Origin: Natrialbaceae archaeon B1-Br10_E2g27
GTDB taxonomy: Archaea; Halobacteriota; Halobacteria; Halobacteriales; Natrialbaceae
Length of the DNA stretch: 19,306 bases
Assembly: GCA_001563885.1 (NCBI GenBank)
Contig: LKMM01000012.1
Span: forward strand, 1 to 19,306
Direction of reading: 5' to 3'
The first letter of the stretch is position 1, and each line of letters starts with the position of its first letter. The notes beneath the pieces were generated by a model. That model worked only from the letters and a program-made list of their open reading frames with translations, was not told where the DNA came from and did no database searches. The position numbers and the translations under genes are program-made. Below, piece after piece: positions 1 through 8,148 of this stretch.

Positions 1-69
1 ACTCAACGGACCGTGATGGCCGTCAGTGGAGACGGCGTCTTTTTTGATTTCAAGCGTATACGATCGGCT

Positions 70-372
70 ATGCCGACAGTGTACATTACCGCACCCCCCG
101 AGGAAGCCGACGACATAGCGGCGGCGCTCGTCGAAGAGCGACTTGCTGCCTGTGTCAATCAGCTGTCGACGACCTCGACGTATCGGTGGGATGGCGAGGT
201 CCACCGCGATGAGGAGGTGGTGTTGCTCGCAAAGACGACCGCCGACGCCGTCGATGCCCTCGAGAAACGCACCCTCGAGTTACATCCCCACGAGGTGCCG
301 TGTATCGAACGGTTCGAGGAGGCGGCGGTCCTCGAGTCGTTTGCCGAGTGGCGAGCCGAAAGTGTCGAGTAA
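70..372 (+). CDS. cutA: CutA family divalent-cation tolerance protein
   Basis: The 100-residue product matches the usual CutA length. It opens with PTVYITAPPEEADDIAAALV, the first strand and helix of the ferredoxin-like fold, followed by ERLAACVN and a central YRWDGEVHRDEEVVLLAKT stretch, which are the conserved CutA blocks. CutA proteins form tight cytoplasmic trimers and were linked to copper tolerance in Escherichia coli; the real role in archaea is unsettled. I chose the ATG at 70 because the 19 residues before it in the open frame are not CutA-like, and a T-rich TATA-like stretch (about 40-48) lies about 26 bases upstream, as expected for a leaderless gene. Identity is secure; physiological function is not. 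Confidence 0.9.
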   Translation: MPTVYITAPPEEADDIAAALVEERLAACVNQLSTTSTYRWDGEVHRDEEVVLLAKTTADAVDALEKRTLELHPHEVPCIERFEEAAVLESFAEWRAESVE

Positions 373-437
373 TTTCTCGAGTCGAAGTCGTGACCAACGA
401 TAGCCAGTGACACGCCAGACTGCCCGAAAAAGCAACC

Positions 438-445
438 CTTAAAAC
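438..445 (+). promoter_or_regulatory. TATA box of the L11 gene
   Basis: The element cttaaaac is centred about 26 bases before the ATG at 468, the spacing expected when transcription starts at or next to the start codon. No ribosome binding site is seen, so the L11 mRNA is probably leaderless or nearly so. Confidence 0.55.
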
Positions 446-467
446 TCACGCACGGGTTCTTGCGGAT

Positions 468-947
468 ATGGCTGGAACCATCGAAGTGCTCGTTCCGGGT
501 GGCCAGGCCAACCCCGGCCCACCACTCGGTCCAGAGCTCGGACCGACGCCCGTCGACGTTCAGGCGGTCGTCCAAGAGATCAACGATCAAACGGCAGCGT
601 TCGACGGCACCGAAGTCCCCGTCACCGTCGAGTACGAAGAAGACGGCTCCTTTAGCATCGACGTCGGTGTCCCACCGACGGCCGCACTGGTCAAAGACGA
701 AGCTGGCTTCGAGACCGGCAGCGGCGAACCTCAGAAGGATTTCGTCGCCGACCTCTCGATCGACCAGGTCAAAACCATCGCCGAGCAGAAAAAGCCCGAC
801 CTGCTCGCGTACGACACCAAAAACGCCGCCAAAGAAGTCGTCGGCACCTGTGCCTCGATGGGCGTCACCATCGAAGGCGACGACGCTCGAACGTTCAAAG
901 AGAAAGTCGACGACGGCGAGTACGACGACGTGCTAGTCGAAGCGTAA
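468..947 (+). CDS. rpl11: 50S ribosomal protein L11
   Basis: The 159-residue protein carries the L11 N-terminal signature (VPGGQANPGPPLGPELGP, residues 8-25). It also has the C-terminal rRNA-binding domain, with KTIAEQKKPDLLAYD followed by AAKEVVGTCASMGVTIEG (about residues 100-140). L11 binds the GTPase-associated centre of 23S rRNA together with the L10/L12 stalk. The acidic tail (DDGEYDDVLVEA) is typical of a haloarchaeal version. It has its own TATA element about 26 bases before the ATG. The next gene is on the opposite strand, so L1, L10 and L12 do not follow directly here, although many archaea encode them just downstream. Start and identity are secure. Confidence 0.97.
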   Translation: MAGTIEVLVPGGQANPGPPLGPELGPTPVDVQAVVQEINDQTAAFDGTEVPVTVEYEEDGSFSIDVGVPPTAALVKDEAGFETGSGEPQKDFVADLSIDQVKTIAEQKKPDLLAYDTKNAAKEVVGTCASMGVTIEGDDARTFKEKVDDGEYDDVLVEA

Positions 948-1050
948 GCGAAACCATTGCTCGAAGCACGAGCGTAAGTTTCGACCGATAACGGTCCTGT
1001 CCTCGAATATCTTCAACCCGGTGTCGTCAGCAGACGCCGGTCCGACCAAT

Positions 1051-2127
1051 CTATTCGTCTCGAGGACCGACGCTCGAGTCCGCAAGCCACGTTTGTAGCG
1101 TCTCTCGAAACGCCTCCATCGACTCGGTCCAGGTCGGGTGTGTGTTGGCAGTCTCGAGTGCCCGACAGCCAAGCGAGGCGAGTCGCTTGCGGTCAGCCAC
1201 GAGTCCGTCGAGACACTCGGCGATAGCGGTGGGATCGTCAGGGTCGACGAGATATCCATTTTCGCCGTCCTCGACGATGTCGCTTGCCCCGCCGACGGCG
1301 CTGGCGATGGGGGCGACGCCAAACTCCATGGCCTCGAGATAGACCATCCCGAAGCCCTCGTAGCTGGCCGGGACGGCGAGAACGTGTGCCCGTTCGAGGA
1401 TGGACTCGAGGGTATCAGTGTCGACCTGGCCGGCGAACTCGACGGAGTCTGCAATCTCGAGGTCGGTCGCGTGTGTGCGGGCACGACCGGCTTCCGCCGG
1501 ATCTGTCTCGCCGCCGACGACGGTGAGTTCCCAGGCGGCGTCGACATCTGCGAGCGCGCGGAGGAGCGCCGGCAGGTTCTTTCGGGGAAGCAGGTTCCCG
1601 ACGAACGCGACTCGAAATGGTTTCTCGCGTGCTCGCGTGCGGACCAATTCGGCCTCGAGGGCAGCCCCCTCGCGGCGACCGGCCGGGTGGACGACGGCGG
1701 TCGGCATCGCAGCGAGGTCGGCCGTCTTCGAGCGTGTGTACTCGCTGGTCGCAATTGCGGCGTCGACCGACTCGAGATATCGACGCTCATAGTCGACGGT
1801 TCGCCTGGAGTCATCACTCGCGGTCGTCCCCGGGTGTGGGGCCTCGAGCAAGTGAACGAGCGCAACGATCAAGCCGGGGCGCTCGAGGTGTGGATTGACC
1901 GCTGTGAGATCCGGATAGCAGAGTTCGTCCTGTATGAGGACGTCGTAGGGCTGATCGAGTCGGTCACGGACGCCCTCGAGCGGTCGGTCGGGGTCTGACT
2001 CTCGGGGCAGTGAAATGACCGTCACCGTATCGCCACGTGCCTCGAGGTGAGAAACCAGCTTTCGGTCGTAGCGGTAGCCACCCGAGGTCTGCTCGAGATC
2101 ACCGTAAATAGCCAATCCGACGTGCAT
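1051..2127 (-). CDS. Glycosyltransferase family 4 (GT-B fold)
   Basis: The 358-residue protein has the two-lobed GT4 layout. The N-terminal acceptor lobe (from HVGLAIYGDLEQTSGGYRYD) includes the glycine-rich loop after strand 1. The C-terminal donor lobe begins near residue 171 (FRVAFVGNLLPRKNLPALLR). The family's E-x7-E motif is at residues 257-265 (E257, E265), followed by a GGASDIVEDGENGYLVDP-type donor-binding loop. GT4 enzymes transfer sugars from nucleotide donors with retention of configuration; donor and acceptor cannot be told here. The protein is probably cytosolic or peripherally membrane-bound, with no transmembrane segment or signal. The ATG at 2127 is preferred because the 45 residues upstream in frame are not GT-like. 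It is convergent with L11 and divergent from proC, so it stands alone. Confidence 0.88.
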   Translation of the reverse strand: MHVGLAIYGDLEQTSGGYRYDRKLVSHLEARGDTVTVISLPRESDPDRPLEGVRDRLDQPYDVLIQDELCYPDLTAVNPHLERPGLIVALVHLLEAPHPGTTASDDSRRTVDYERRYLESVDAAIATSEYTRSKTADLAAMPTAVVHPAGRREGAALEAELVRTRAREKPFRVAFVGNLLPRKNLPALLRALADVDAAWELTVVGGETDPAEAGRARTHATDLEIADSVEFAGQVDTDTLESILERAHVLAVPASYEGFGMVYLEAMEFGVAPIASAVGGASDIVEDGENGYLVDPDDPTAIAECLDGLVADRKRLASLGCRALETANTHPTWTESMEAFRETLQTWLADSSVGPRDE

Positions 2128-2299
2128 GTGTGGACACTGGGCGACGAGCTGCTGGGTCGGCCGCTCGAGCGTTGGATTCAGGTTGTGTTGGGACTCGCCT
2201 AAGCGTTGTGCTCGCAGGTCGAGTGTCGTCGCCTGCGGGTTGGATGGCCGACGAAAACCCAAAACCGTATGTCTGCGTGCTCACTTCTCCCGAACAAGA

Positions 2300-3076
2300 A
2301 TGACTGATGTGAGCGTTATCGGGTGTGGGAACATGGGCGGTGCCTTATTGAAAGGGCTCTCGCAGGCGGGCAACTACACGCTGACGGCGTGTGACTTAGA
2401 TCCCGAAGCCCGGGAGGCCACAGCGCCGTACAGTTCGAAAACGACCGACGATCCCGAGGTCGCAGCAAAATCGGAGATCGTCGTCGTCGCCGTCAAACCG
2501 AACCTCGTCGAGCCCGTCGTCTCGGATCTCGAGCTATCGGCCGACCAGACGCTGGTTTCGATTGCTGCTGGCGTCTCGACGGACGATATTGCCGACCACA
2601 CCGAGGCAACGGTCGTCCGGGTGATGCCGAACCTGGCAGCGGCGACGAACAACATGGCTGGGGCAGTCACAGCGGAGACCGTCACCGACGACGTCCGGCA
2701 ACTGCTCGACGACGTCGGCGAGTACGTCGAGATCGACGAGGAGTTGATGGATATCGCAACGGCAGTCAACGGCAGCGGCCCGGCGTTTGTCTTTTATCTG
2801 CTGGGTGCGATGGCCGACGCTGGCGTCGAACGTGGCCTCTCGGAGGAACAAGCGAGGACGCTCGCCGCTCAGACGTTCAAAGGAGCCGCAGAGACGGTGT
2901 TACGCTCTGAGGAGTCGATCGACGACCTGATCGATGCCGTCTGCTCGCCGAAGGGAACGACCATCGAGGGGATGGAGGTTCTCTGGGACAGCAGCGCTGA
3001 TGATGCCGTCGCCGAGGCGGTACTGGCAGCCGAACGCCGATCGGCGGAACTCGCCACAGAACGCACCGATGAGTAA
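2300..3076 (+). CDS. proC: Pyrroline-5-carboxylate reductase
   Basis: The 258-residue product is of normal ProC length. The NADPH-binding Rossmann motif VIGCGNMGGALLKGL is at residues 5-19. The C-terminal dimerisation domain contains NGSGPAFVFYLLGAMADAGV and the P5CR signature region ending in CSPKGTTIEGM. It catalyses the last step of proline synthesis, reducing pyrroline-5-carboxylate to proline in the cytoplasm. The ATG at 2300 places the Rossmann strand directly at the N terminus; upstream codons in the frame are non-homologous. It is the first gene of a three-gene operon, and its stop overlaps the proB start by 8 bases (ATGAGTAA). A small oddity is SPKGTT where many homologues have PGGTT. 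Confidence 0.95.
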   Translation: MTDVSVIGCGNMGGALLKGLSQAGNYTLTACDLDPEAREATAPYSSKTTDDPEVAAKSEIVVVAVKPNLVEPVVSDLELSADQTLVSIAAGVSTDDIADHTEATVVRVMPNLAAATNNMAGAVTAETVTDDVRQLLDDVGEYVEIDEELMDIATAVNGSGPAFVFYLLGAMADAGVERGLSEEQARTLAAQTFKGAAETVLRSEESIDDLIDAVCSPKGTTIEGMEVLWDSSADDAVAEAVLAAERRSAELATERTDE

Positions 3077-3902
3077 CGCAATCACAAGCGAGGAGATCGA
3101 CCACGCAAGAACGCTCGCGGCAGAAGCTGACCGTGTGATCGTCAAAGCGGGCACGAACTCACTCACCGACGCGGAGTCGAATTTAGACGACGACAAACTC
3201 GACAAACTCGTCGACGACATCGCTGATCTCCTCGCTCGAGACAAAGAGGTTATCCTGGTTTCCTCGGGTGCGGTCGGGGCGGGTGTCGGCCGGGTGGGCT
3301 ACACCGGCGAGACCGTCGAGGAGTCTCAGGCGCTGTCGACCGTCGGCCAGAGCCAACTGATGCGTCGGTATACCGAAAGTTTCGAACGCTACGACAGGAA
3401 GGTCGCCCAGATCTTACTCACCCAACATGACCTCGAGAACCCAGAGCGGTTTACGAACTTCCGGAACACGATCGAGACCTTACTCGAATGGGACATCGTC
3501 CCGATCATCAACGAAAACGACGCGGTCACCACTCGTGAGATTCGGATCGGCGACAACGACATGCTTTCCTCGACGGTCGCCGTCGAGATCGACGTCGACT
3601 TGCTGGTGACGCTGACCGACGTCGGCGGCGTCTACACCGGTAATCCGAAAGAAGACGACGCTGCGGAGTTGATCGAGGCCGTTGGTCGCAACTACGATAC
3701 GGTCCAGTCGATCATCGACGAGAGTTCGACGGGCTCGTTTGGCGGCATCCAGACGAAAGTCCAGGGCGCACGGTCCGTCAGCGAACACGGCGTACCGGCT
3801 GTTATCGCCAAATCGACCGAACCGGACGTCCTCGAGAAAATCGCTGGTGCCAAACCGGTGGGCACCATATTCCTCCCCATAAACGGTGTCATCGATGACT
3901 GA
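3069..3902 (+). CDS. proB: Glutamate 5-kinase (no PUA domain)
   Basis: The 277-residue protein is an amino-acid kinase fold enzyme. K26 lies in the substrate loop (VIVKAGTNSLT), followed by LVSSGAVGAGVGR (63-75), IINENDAV (146-153), GDND (161-164) and TLTDVGGVYTGNP (181-193). It phosphorylates glutamate to gamma-glutamyl phosphate, the committed step of proline synthesis. It ends soon after the kinase domain and lacks the PUA RNA-binding-like domain of the roughly 367-residue E. coli enzyme; single-domain forms are known. The ATG at 3069 lies inside the end of proC (8-base overlap ATGAGTAA), and the stop overlaps the proA start in the same way (ATGACTGA). This implies coupled translation. Confidence 0.95.
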   Translation: MSNAITSEEIDHARTLAAEADRVIVKAGTNSLTDAESNLDDDKLDKLVDDIADLLARDKEVILVSSGAVGAGVGRVGYTGETVEESQALSTVGQSQLMRRYTESFERYDRKVAQILLTQHDLENPERFTNFRNTIETLLEWDIVPIINENDAVTTREIRIGDNDMLSSTVAVEIDVDLLVTLTDVGGVYTGNPKEDDAAELIEAVGRNYDTVQSIIDESSTGSFGGIQTKVQGARSVSEHGVPAVIAKSTEPDVLEKIAGAKPVGTIFLPINGVIDD

Positions 3903-5217
3903 GATCGAAACCAAAGTCAGCCAAGCACAGCACGCAGCACTCGAGTTGGCAACGCTGTCTGACGACCAACGGAAAGCAGGCCTGTTTGCGATCGCCGACG
4001 CAATCGACGAGCGCCACGAGGAGATCCTCGAGGCAAACACAAAGGATGTCGAACACGGCGAAACACTGCTTGCGGAAGGCGAGTACAGCCAGGCGCTGGT
4101 CGACCGGCTCAAACTCACCGAATCGAAACTCGAGTCGATAACCGAGATGGTAAGAAGCGTCGCCGACCAGGACGATCCCCTAGAGAAAACGCTCGCTGCA
4201 CGACGGCTCGATGAAGGCCTCGAGTTGTACAAGGTGGCGGTACCGATTGGCGTCGTCGGGACGGTCTTTGAGTCCCGGCCTGACGCACTGGTCCAGATCG
4301 CCGCTCTCGGGCTGAAATCCGGCAACGCCGTCATTTTGAAAGGCGGCAGCGAGGCCAGTCACTCGAACCGCGTGCTGTATGAAATCATCCGCGAGGCGAC
4401 GAGTGAGCTCCCCGACGGATGGGCCCAGCAGATCGAAGCCCGCGAGGACGTCAACGCCTTACTCGAGATGGACGAGGCAATCGATCTGTTGATGCCTCGG
4501 GGCAGTTCCGAGTTCGTCCGTTACATCCAGGACAACACCAAAATCCCCGTTCTCGGCCACACCGAGGGGATCTGTCACGTCTACGTCGACCGCGAGGCTG
4601 ACCTCGAGATGGCAGGCGACATCGCCTTCGACGCGAAAGTCCAGTATCCAGCCGTCTGTAATGCCGTCGAGACGTTGCTCGTCCACGAGGCCGTCGCAGA
4701 TGACTTCTTGCCCGAGATGGTTGCCCGCTATGCGGAGGCAGATGTCGAACTGCGCGGCGATGCTGCCGTCCGTGAGGTCGTCGATGTCGACCCCGTAACT
4801 GAAGACGACTGGGACACCGAGTACGGCGACCTCGAACTCTCGATCAAAGTCGTCGACTCACTCACAGACGCGGTCTCCCACATCACGGCACATGGCTCGA
4901 AACACACCGAATCGATCGTCACCGACGACGACGACCGCGCTACCCGCTTTATGCGCAGTCTCGACTCCGCGAGCGTCTTCCACAACGCCTCGACACGGTT
5001 TGCCGACGGCTACCGGTTCGGTCTCGGTGCCGAAGTCGGTATCTCCACCGGAAAAATCCACGCCCGTGGCCCCGTCGGCCTCGAGGGACTGACGACCTAC
5101 AAATACCACCTCGAGGGCGATGGCCATCTGGTCGCAACCTACGCCGGCGAGGACCCAAAGCCGTACCTGCACGACGAACTCGACGCCGAGTGGGTTCCCA
5201 GCACTCGAGACGAGTGA
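3895..5217 (+). CDS. proA: Gamma-glutamyl phosphate reductase
   Basis: The 440-residue protein is an aldehyde-dehydrogenase-fold enzyme. The nucleotide-binding region includes VVGTVFESRPDALVQ (120-134) and ILKGGSEASHSN (147-158). The catalytic cysteine is C255 in YPAVCNAVETLLV. GLEGLTTYKYHLEGDG near the C terminus is characteristic of ProA. It reduces gamma-glutamyl phosphate to glutamate semialdehyde, which cyclises to the ProC substrate. I chose the ATG at 3895, which overlaps the proB stop by 8 bases, over an in-frame GTG at 3886. The length is slightly above the usual 415-420. It is the last gene of the operon. Confidence 0.95.
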   Translation: MTEIETKVSQAQHAALELATLSDDQRKAGLFAIADAIDERHEEILEANTKDVEHGETLLAEGEYSQALVDRLKLTESKLESITEMVRSVADQDDPLEKTLAARRLDEGLELYKVAVPIGVVGTVFESRPDALVQIAALGLKSGNAVILKGGSEASHSNRVLYEIIREATSELPDGWAQQIEAREDVNALLEMDEAIDLLMPRGSSEFVRYIQDNTKIPVLGHTEGICHVYVDREADLEMAGDIAFDAKVQYPAVCNAVETLLVHEAVADDFLPEMVARYAEADVELRGDAAVREVVDVDPVTEDDWDTEYGDLELSIKVVDSLTDAVSHITAHGSKHTESIVTDDDDRATRFMRSLDSASVFHNASTRFADGYRFGLGAEVGISTGKIHARGPVGLEGLTTYKYHLEGDGHLVATYAGEDPKPYLHDELDAEWVPSTRDE

Positions 5218-5465
5218 CGGTGGCACTGACCTACAGGCAAGACCAACTGATCGAACCGTCACCTGTCCAAACTGTGCGTCGGCGTTCGCCCTCCGACTAC
5301 TGCCCCTCTCGAGCGAGGACGATACATCCCACACTCGTCGAGGTGAGCACGACCGACGCCGGCTGACGGCGCTGGTCGGGCCAGCGGCCTCGAGTACCGA
5401 GGGCTCCCGTTGGTGTTCCTCTAACTAGCGAACGGGCGTCGCCGGTGACAGACCAGCAGACCTGA

Positions 5466-6053
5466 TCAGATTTTATTCGCTGGCGGGATGGTGCGGTCGT
5501 CCGGACTGTCCGCACCGAGGATTCCAAACAGCACGCGAACGGCTGCTCCGATGCCCAGCGCCGTTGCGATGACCATGAGAGCGACCGTCACCGAGAGCCA
5601 GACGCCGGCGACCCCCCACAGCAGGCTTCCAACGAAGACGCCGATCACTGGTCGACTCTGTCCGAGTGTGCTCGCGACCGACCGGCCGACTGCGACGGAT
5701 CCAATGGCCGCGACGGCCGGCAGTGCCACCGCGCCGATGACGAAAACCAGTATCCCGAAAAAGGCCCCAAACGCCGTCTCGATGAGTAGATAGCCGGACA
5801 CCAAAAGCGAAACCAGCACGAAGCCGATAGGAGCGCCGACACAACACGAGAGGATCGGACTGCGTCGTGCTTTGGCTACCGAACGCGTGCCGTAACTGGG
5901 CAAAACCCCAACAACGATTCCGGCGAGTAAGACCATGAACGCGAACTGTCCAACGCCGCGAACGACCGGGTCTAACGCGGCATACGTGACGAGCCATTCA
6001 TTTTCAAGTACTGTTGTAACTGCCCCAGTAACGCTTACATCCCCCTCAATCAT
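5466..6053 (-). CDS. Multi-pass membrane protein of unknown function
   Basis: The 195-residue protein has hydrophobic segments at about 34-52, 70-92, 94-126 and 136-180, giving roughly four to six transmembrane helices. A basic loop (VAKARRSP, 59-66) sits after the first. The pattern resembles membrane domains found beside bactofilin-like or polymer-forming proteins, but I cannot assign a family with certainty and propose no function. The N-terminal 30 residues are soluble and slightly acidic. The ATG at 6053 is backed by a strong AT-rich TATA stretch centred about 25 bases upstream. The gene is convergent with proA across 248 bases and is not part of that operon. Confidence 0.75.
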   Translation of the reverse strand: MIEGDVSVTGAVTTVLENEWLVTYAALDPVVRGVGQFAFMVLLAGIVVGVLPSYGTRSVAKARRSPILSCCVGAPIGFVLVSLLVSGYLLIETAFGAFFGILVFVIGAVALPAVAAIGSVAVGRSVASTLGQSRPVIGVFVGSLLWGVAGVWLSVTVALMVIATALGIGAAVRVLFGILGADSPDDRTIPPANKI

Positions 6054-6071
6054 ACCAGAACTATATACCAG

Positions 6072-6084
6072 ATATAATATAATT
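6072..6084 (-). promoter_or_regulatory. TATA element of the membrane-protein gene
   Basis: The very AT-rich stretch aattatattatat (minus strand) is centred about 25 bases before the ATG at 6053, in otherwise GC-rich DNA. This is the spacing of a leaderless haloarchaeal promoter. A second short element, ctatatac at 6061-6068, is too close to the ATG to serve. Confidence 0.6.
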
Positions 6085-6198
6085 GTTTGGGTTTAACTCA
6101 GTCACAGTGAACAGAACATCGATTCCATCCATCTGGGATGTCGGAGAAGCTACCTCAATTCGTGCGTGAAGTTCACAATCACATAACTCTTCTCGGAG

Positions 6199-8061
6199 CT
6201 ATCCCTCGCCGAAAAACCCACGACAGAGCTTTGCCTCGGCCGTCCGCAGGTGTTCGTGAAACGTCGGTCGCGAGACACCCATGGTCTTTGCAAGCTCCTC
6301 GCCGGTCGTCGGGCGAGGCCACTCGAAGTAGCCACCCAGATAGGCCCGCTGTAAGGCGGCAAACTGGCGGTCGGTGAGTTCTGCCTCCAGTTGGGCGGCA
6401 AACTCCTGGCGCGTCTCGCCACCCCGTTCGCGTTGCTGGAACGAGATGACGTCGGTGGTCGTATAGCGTGCCTCGATTGCCTCGACGAGCGCCCGGACGT
6501 CTGCCGACCGCGGGATCTCGATCGTAACTCTCGCACTCCTACCTTCGCTTTCGATCGACTCGACGCGGGCTCCACGCTCGGAGAGCCAGGCAACTAGGTC
6601 GTCCTCGGCAGTCAGTTCGACGAGACACTCACCCTCGCGTTCGACGACGACTCGACAGTCGATATCCGGTCGATCCTCGAGTGCCCCAGTCAGCGCGTCG
6701 GCGGTTGCATCGGTTCCGGTGACGGTAAACAGCGAGGTCGTCCGGTCGTCGGTCCGGTGGACCGACCGACGATACTCGAGTCGGCAGTCGGTCGCCGCCG
6801 AGATGGCGATCGCTGGGACCGACGGATCTTTCAGTTCGACTTCGACGGCGACGACGGCGTCGGTCGCGAGTACCCGGCTTGTCTCCCGGGCGTTGACCCC
6901 GCTTGCGACTGTTCTGGCGAGCGCCGAGAGGATCACGGCTTCACGGTCGCCAATCTCCCGGTCGTCGGCCGCACAGACGGTCAACACGCCGTATTCGATT
7001 CCGTTGTACGAGAGCGGAAACGCAGCATGTGTCACCCCATCGCGGACGTCGACTGCGGTCGACTCCGTCCGGATCGCCTCGGCTGACGGGTGGTCGGCGT
7101 CTACCTCGATTGGTTCCGGCGACCCACCGGCGCTTTCACGAACCTCGAGGGTGCCGACTGCGGGATTTCGCTCGCCGATCCAGGCGGCGTCGTAGGCTGG
7201 TTCCTCGACGATCCGATCACAGACTGCCGCCTCGAGTTTCGATCGATCCGTCGATCCTGCGACGGCGTCGGTCACGTCCTGAATGAGCCCTTCGACCCGA
7301 TCGAGGACGTACTCGAGTTCCTCGGTTCGATGCTCCAAGGCGAGTTCGGCCTCTTTCCGGGCTGTGATCTCGTTTTGGAAGCCAACGTAGTGGGTCACCT
7401 CGCCGGAGTCGTCTCGAACGGGTGCGATCGTCACTTCGTTCCAGAACTCGGTGCCGTCTTTCCGATAGTTTTTGAGTTCGACCGTCACGGGCCGGTCCTC
7501 GTCGATCGCAGCTGCCATCTCGGCGATCGCCTCCTCATCGGAGTCTTCACCCTGTAAGAGTCGGCAGTTCCGGCCGATGACCTCCTCGCGGCTGTAGCCG
7601 GTCATCTCTTCATAGGCGTCGTTGGTATACACGAGCGGATTGTCGTCTAAGTCGGGATTGGAAATGGTGATGCCGACCGGCGCTTCGTTGATCGCCCGGT
7701 CTTTGAGCGCTCGATCGTCGGTCGGCGACGCATCGTCGCTTTCGGGTTCGAAGACGATCGTTGCCCCGGTTACGTCCCGATGGACGCGGGCGTCGGAGGC
7801 TCCCTCGAGTTCGACGCGCCGTGCAGTTCCCGCCGTCGTCTCGTCGATTGCGTCCTCGAGTGTTGCCCACGAGTCAAACACAGCGGCCGGCTCGGCCTTC
7901 CCCGCCGCGGTAATATCGAATCTTTCGCGTGCGGCGTCGTTAACGTAGGTGATCGTTCCACTGGAGATCCCAACGACCGGATCGACGAACCGATCGAGAG
8001 CCGCCGTCGCCGGCGGTGGATCGGTTTCTTCGACGCGGTGTCCCCTGTCGACGTTATCCAT
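6199..8061 (-). CDS. Bat-like transcriptional regulator: PAS, LOV-type PAS, GAF, HTH_10
   Basis: The 620-residue protein reads as a sensor-regulator. A degenerate N-terminal PAS spans about 17-60. A second PAS spans about 118-235 with the LOV signature GRNCRLLQGED (C166) and the later NYRKDGTEFWNEVTIAPV block. A GAF-like region spans about 250-390, then a Bat-type middle region, and a C-terminal HTH_10 domain (562-615: LTDRQFAALQRAYLGGYFEW, then GVSRPTFHEHLRTAE). The order matches the haloarchaeal Bat (bacterio-opsin activator) family. In LOV domains the conserved cysteine forms a light-driven adduct with flavin; whether flavin binds here is inference. A GTG at 8082 would add seven residues, but the TATA-like ctatac at 8092-8097 is only 10-15 bases from that codon and 31-36 from the ATG at 8061, so I prefer the ATG. 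It is divergent from the zinc-finger gene. No opsin gene is nearby, so its targets are unknown. Confidence 0.88.
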   Translation of the reverse strand: MDNVDRGHRVEETDPPPATAALDRFVDPVVGISSGTITYVNDAARERFDITAAGKAEPAAVFDSWATLEDAIDETTAGTARRVELEGASDARVHRDVTGATIVFEPESDDASPTDDRALKDRAINEAPVGITISNPDLDDNPLVYTNDAYEEMTGYSREEVIGRNCRLLQGEDSDEEAIAEMAAAIDEDRPVTVELKNYRKDGTEFWNEVTIAPVRDDSGEVTHYVGFQNEITARKEAELALEHRTEELEYVLDRVEGLIQDVTDAVAGSTDRSKLEAAVCDRIVEEPAYDAAWIGERNPAVGTLEVRESAGGSPEPIEVDADHPSAEAIRTESTAVDVRDGVTHAAFPLSYNGIEYGVLTVCAADDREIGDREAVILSALARTVASGVNARETSRVLATDAVVAVEVELKDPSVPAIAISAATDCRLEYRRSVHRTDDRTTSLFTVTGTDATADALTGALEDRPDIDCRVVVEREGECLVELTAEDDLVAWLSERGARVESIESEGRSARVTIEIPRSADVRALVEAIEARYTTTDVISFQQRERGGETRQEFAAQLEAELTDRQFAALQRAYLGGYFEWPRPTTGEELAKTMGVSRPTFHEHLRTAEAKLCRGFFGEG

Positions 8062-8091
8062 GCTACCATCTATGTTGGGCACACTGAAGAA

Positions 8092-8097
8092 CTATAC
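8092..8097 (-). promoter_or_regulatory. Probable TATA box of the Bat-like gene
   Basis: Minus-strand gtatag lies 31-36 bases before the ATG at 8061, giving a leader of only a few bases. It lies in the 87-base divergent region shared with the zinc-finger gene. Confidence 0.4.
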
Positions 8098-8118
8098 TGA
8101 TTCGATGGCACCCCCAGC

Positions 8119-8126
8119 GTTATATC
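8119..8126 (+). promoter_or_regulatory. TATA box of the small zinc-finger gene
   Basis: The element gttatatc is centred about 27 bases before the ATG at 8149, again a leaderless arrangement. It lies back-to-back with the Bat-like gene's promoter, so both could respond to one regulator. Confidence 0.5.
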
Positions 8127-8148
8127 CTCGAGTGTGGTGTGTGCGCAT

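Noticed and set aside
1138..1998. Long plus-strand open frame of 286 codons opposite the GT4 gene.
   Set aside because: It is a shadow of the GT4 coding frame. Its translation has no family features, while the minus strand has complete GT4 motifs. Similar long shadows lie opposite dnaJ, proA and the PIG-L gene.
5218..5428. Open frame running on from the proA region with one CPNC motif, reminiscent of a zinc-ribbon protein.
   Set aside because: There is only one cysteine pair, no start codon of its own, no promoter, and the rest of the frame is low-information. It is most likely a chance open frame in GC-rich DNA; the 248-base gap between proA and the membrane-protein gene holds no supported gene.
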